64,000 nt of DNA from Monosporascus cannonballus (lineage: Eukaryota; Ascomycota; Sordariomycetes; Xylariales). The stretch is from assembly GCA_004154925.1 (NCBI GenBank), contig QJNS01000121.1, positions 1 through 64,000 on the forward strand, given 5' to 3'. Below, one piece after another: positions 63,172-64,000 of this stretch (positions are counted from its first letter, which is position 1; the number at the start of each line of letters is the position of its first letter). Under the pieces are notes generated by a model. That model saw only the letters and a program-made list of their open reading frames with translations. It did no database searches and had not been told where the DNA came from. The translations under genes were made by a program, and so were the position numbers.

Positions 63172-64000
63172 TGTGACGGCTATGCGGTTTAACCAACTAT
63201 TAAACCTTAAGTCGACGGGTTTATATTGGCAGAAGTATCGTAGGAATTTAAGCAATAAATATAGTAATATGTTATGTTTCGTAATTTTAAAAATGCCTTA
63301 AATAACGATATTATATTACAAGCTGAAACTATTTAAACTATAGAAATAATAAGCGTATATATCTTATTTTTGTTAGCTAAATTACCACCTGTAAATTAAT
63401 GATCCGGCTTATTGGCTTATTATTAGTAAATTAGTAATCCGGCTTACTGGCTTACCACCAGTGAGTTAGTAATTTATCACGTGATTTGCCTTATTGCGCA
63501 CTTGTGGTTGGGTCGTAGCAAACCGTTTTTGGAAACCGTGGCCCGTTAAGTTATAATACGATCTTCTTTTTCCGTAAATCTTGCCCTTAAAATTTTCTCT
63601 TTATTGGGTAAGTTTCTTATGTTTGTTTAATATATTTTCCGGTATCGCCAAACGTCGTTCCTGTAAATCCGAATAACGATTTGCTTTAGTTAATTTAATT
63701 AAATTCGAAAGTTTTAACGCGATACCTTATTTTTTTTGTTCCGTCCGGCAGCTTATTTGCCAAATGATAGATAGGGTTTTTCGTTATAAGGAATATATCC
63801 GTTAAGGTCGTTCGTATAACGGGATAAAAATCCTTATTTCCATAATTAATCGTTATATCGTAAAATCGAAAAAGTTAAAAGAAAAAAAACTGGCGGCAGG
63901 ATAATCTTTATTTAAAACTTTTGCGCGCTTTTTTCGTATACGTTATTAACGCCAGCATTATTAATCCTAGGGTGCAAAACTTGTTAATTATGCTTTTTAA
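63172..64000 (-). mobile_element. Gypsy element E: A-family element, 3' LTR and 3' internal region, cut by window end
   Basis: LTR at 63,172-63,558 in minus orientation (low end TGTGACGGCTATGCGG). From 63,559 onward the sequence is the reverse complement of A's region just upstream of its 3' LTR (~20,600-21,028), with matches such as TCTTGCCCTTAA, AAATCCGAATAACGA and CGCGATACCTTAT or close variants. The candidate target duplication on this side is CCTAA (63,167-63,171); the other side is outside the window. Confidence 0.85.

Larger units (their letters stand above)
10505..64000. repeat. AT-rich, RIP-mutated transposon block
   Basis: From about 10,505 to the window end the DNA is very AT-rich, with stops in every frame. 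By eye, TA, TTCG and TACG are very common while CA and TG are scarce. RIP, known in Pezizomycotina, changes CpA to TpA in duplicated DNA, which produces this pattern. Degenerate reverse transcriptase, RNase H, integrase, Gag zinc-knuckle and DDE-transposase segments can be read in many places. Less mutated islands lie at 14,570-14,930, 21,300-21,480, 28,140-28,560, 31,040-31,390, 49,950-50,300 and 63,170-63,560. The block continues past the window. Confidence 0.93.

Noticed and set aside
10505..64000. The AT-rich block as mitochondrial DNA or a nuclear mitochondrial insert
   Set aside because: It carries RT, integrase and DDE-transposase remnants, LTR pairs and abundant CpG; no mitochondrial gene is recognisable.
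10505..64000. The AT-rich block as a centromere or subtelomere
   Set aside because: Possible for RIP blocks, but no telomeric repeat or other diagnostic sequence is visible; it cannot be decided without chromosome position or CENP-A data.

Overview
The window reads as nuclear DNA of a filamentous ascomycete (Pezizomycotina). Two protein genes have short introns (52 and 53 nt) with fungal-style GTAAGT/GTAGGT donors and CTAAT-like branch sites. One encodes the fungal cortical nuclear-migration protein ApsA/Num1. More than 50 kb carries the mark of repeat-induced point mutation (RIP). The species cannot be named from the sequence.

Bases 1-10,500 are ordinary, moderately GC-rich gene space. An apsA/num1 gene, cut at its 5' end by the window edge, runs to 5,440. 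A stretch of about 3.2 kb without a recognisable gene follows. A minus-strand gene (8,654-9,822) encodes a single-pass membrane protein with a Kre9/Knh1-like ectodomain, a Ser/Thr-rich stalk and an acidic tail. The two genes are tail to tail.

Near 10,505 the base composition changes abruptly. From there to the end the DNA is extremely AT-rich. CpA/TpG look depleted, TpA is in excess and CpG is retained, as expected for RIP. I see no intact gene here. The block is a pile of mutated transposons, several nested. From left to right: an old Ty3/gypsy element X (from ~11,254) split by a Fot1/pogo-type DNA transposon (14,214-22,925). That transposon is itself split by a 113-bp LTR-like insert, which is split by a complete gypsy element A (14,716-21,441). 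X resumes at 22,926 and is split again by a second Fot1-type family (23,867-25,589). Then come a short TIR element (28,065-28,924), a miniature LTR-flanked element (about 31,017-31,533), another second-family copy (~34,859-36,328), gypsy element C (40,529-47,128, minus), and gypsy element B (47,873-56,057, minus) with a Tc1-like transposon inside it. Last are a second copy of the first Fot1 family (57,416-59,254, minus) and two A-family gypsy copies, E inserted into F (61,950 to the window end).

I found no evidence for a novel gene system. The most noteworthy pattern is in the LTR pairs: in elements A, B and C, and apparently in E and F, the part of each LTR facing outward is less mutated than the same sequence in the inward-facing LTR. 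RIP intensity therefore seems to taper at element edges. Splice sites, TSDs, LTR ends and domain motifs were read by eye. Boundaries marked 'about' may be off by tens of bases.
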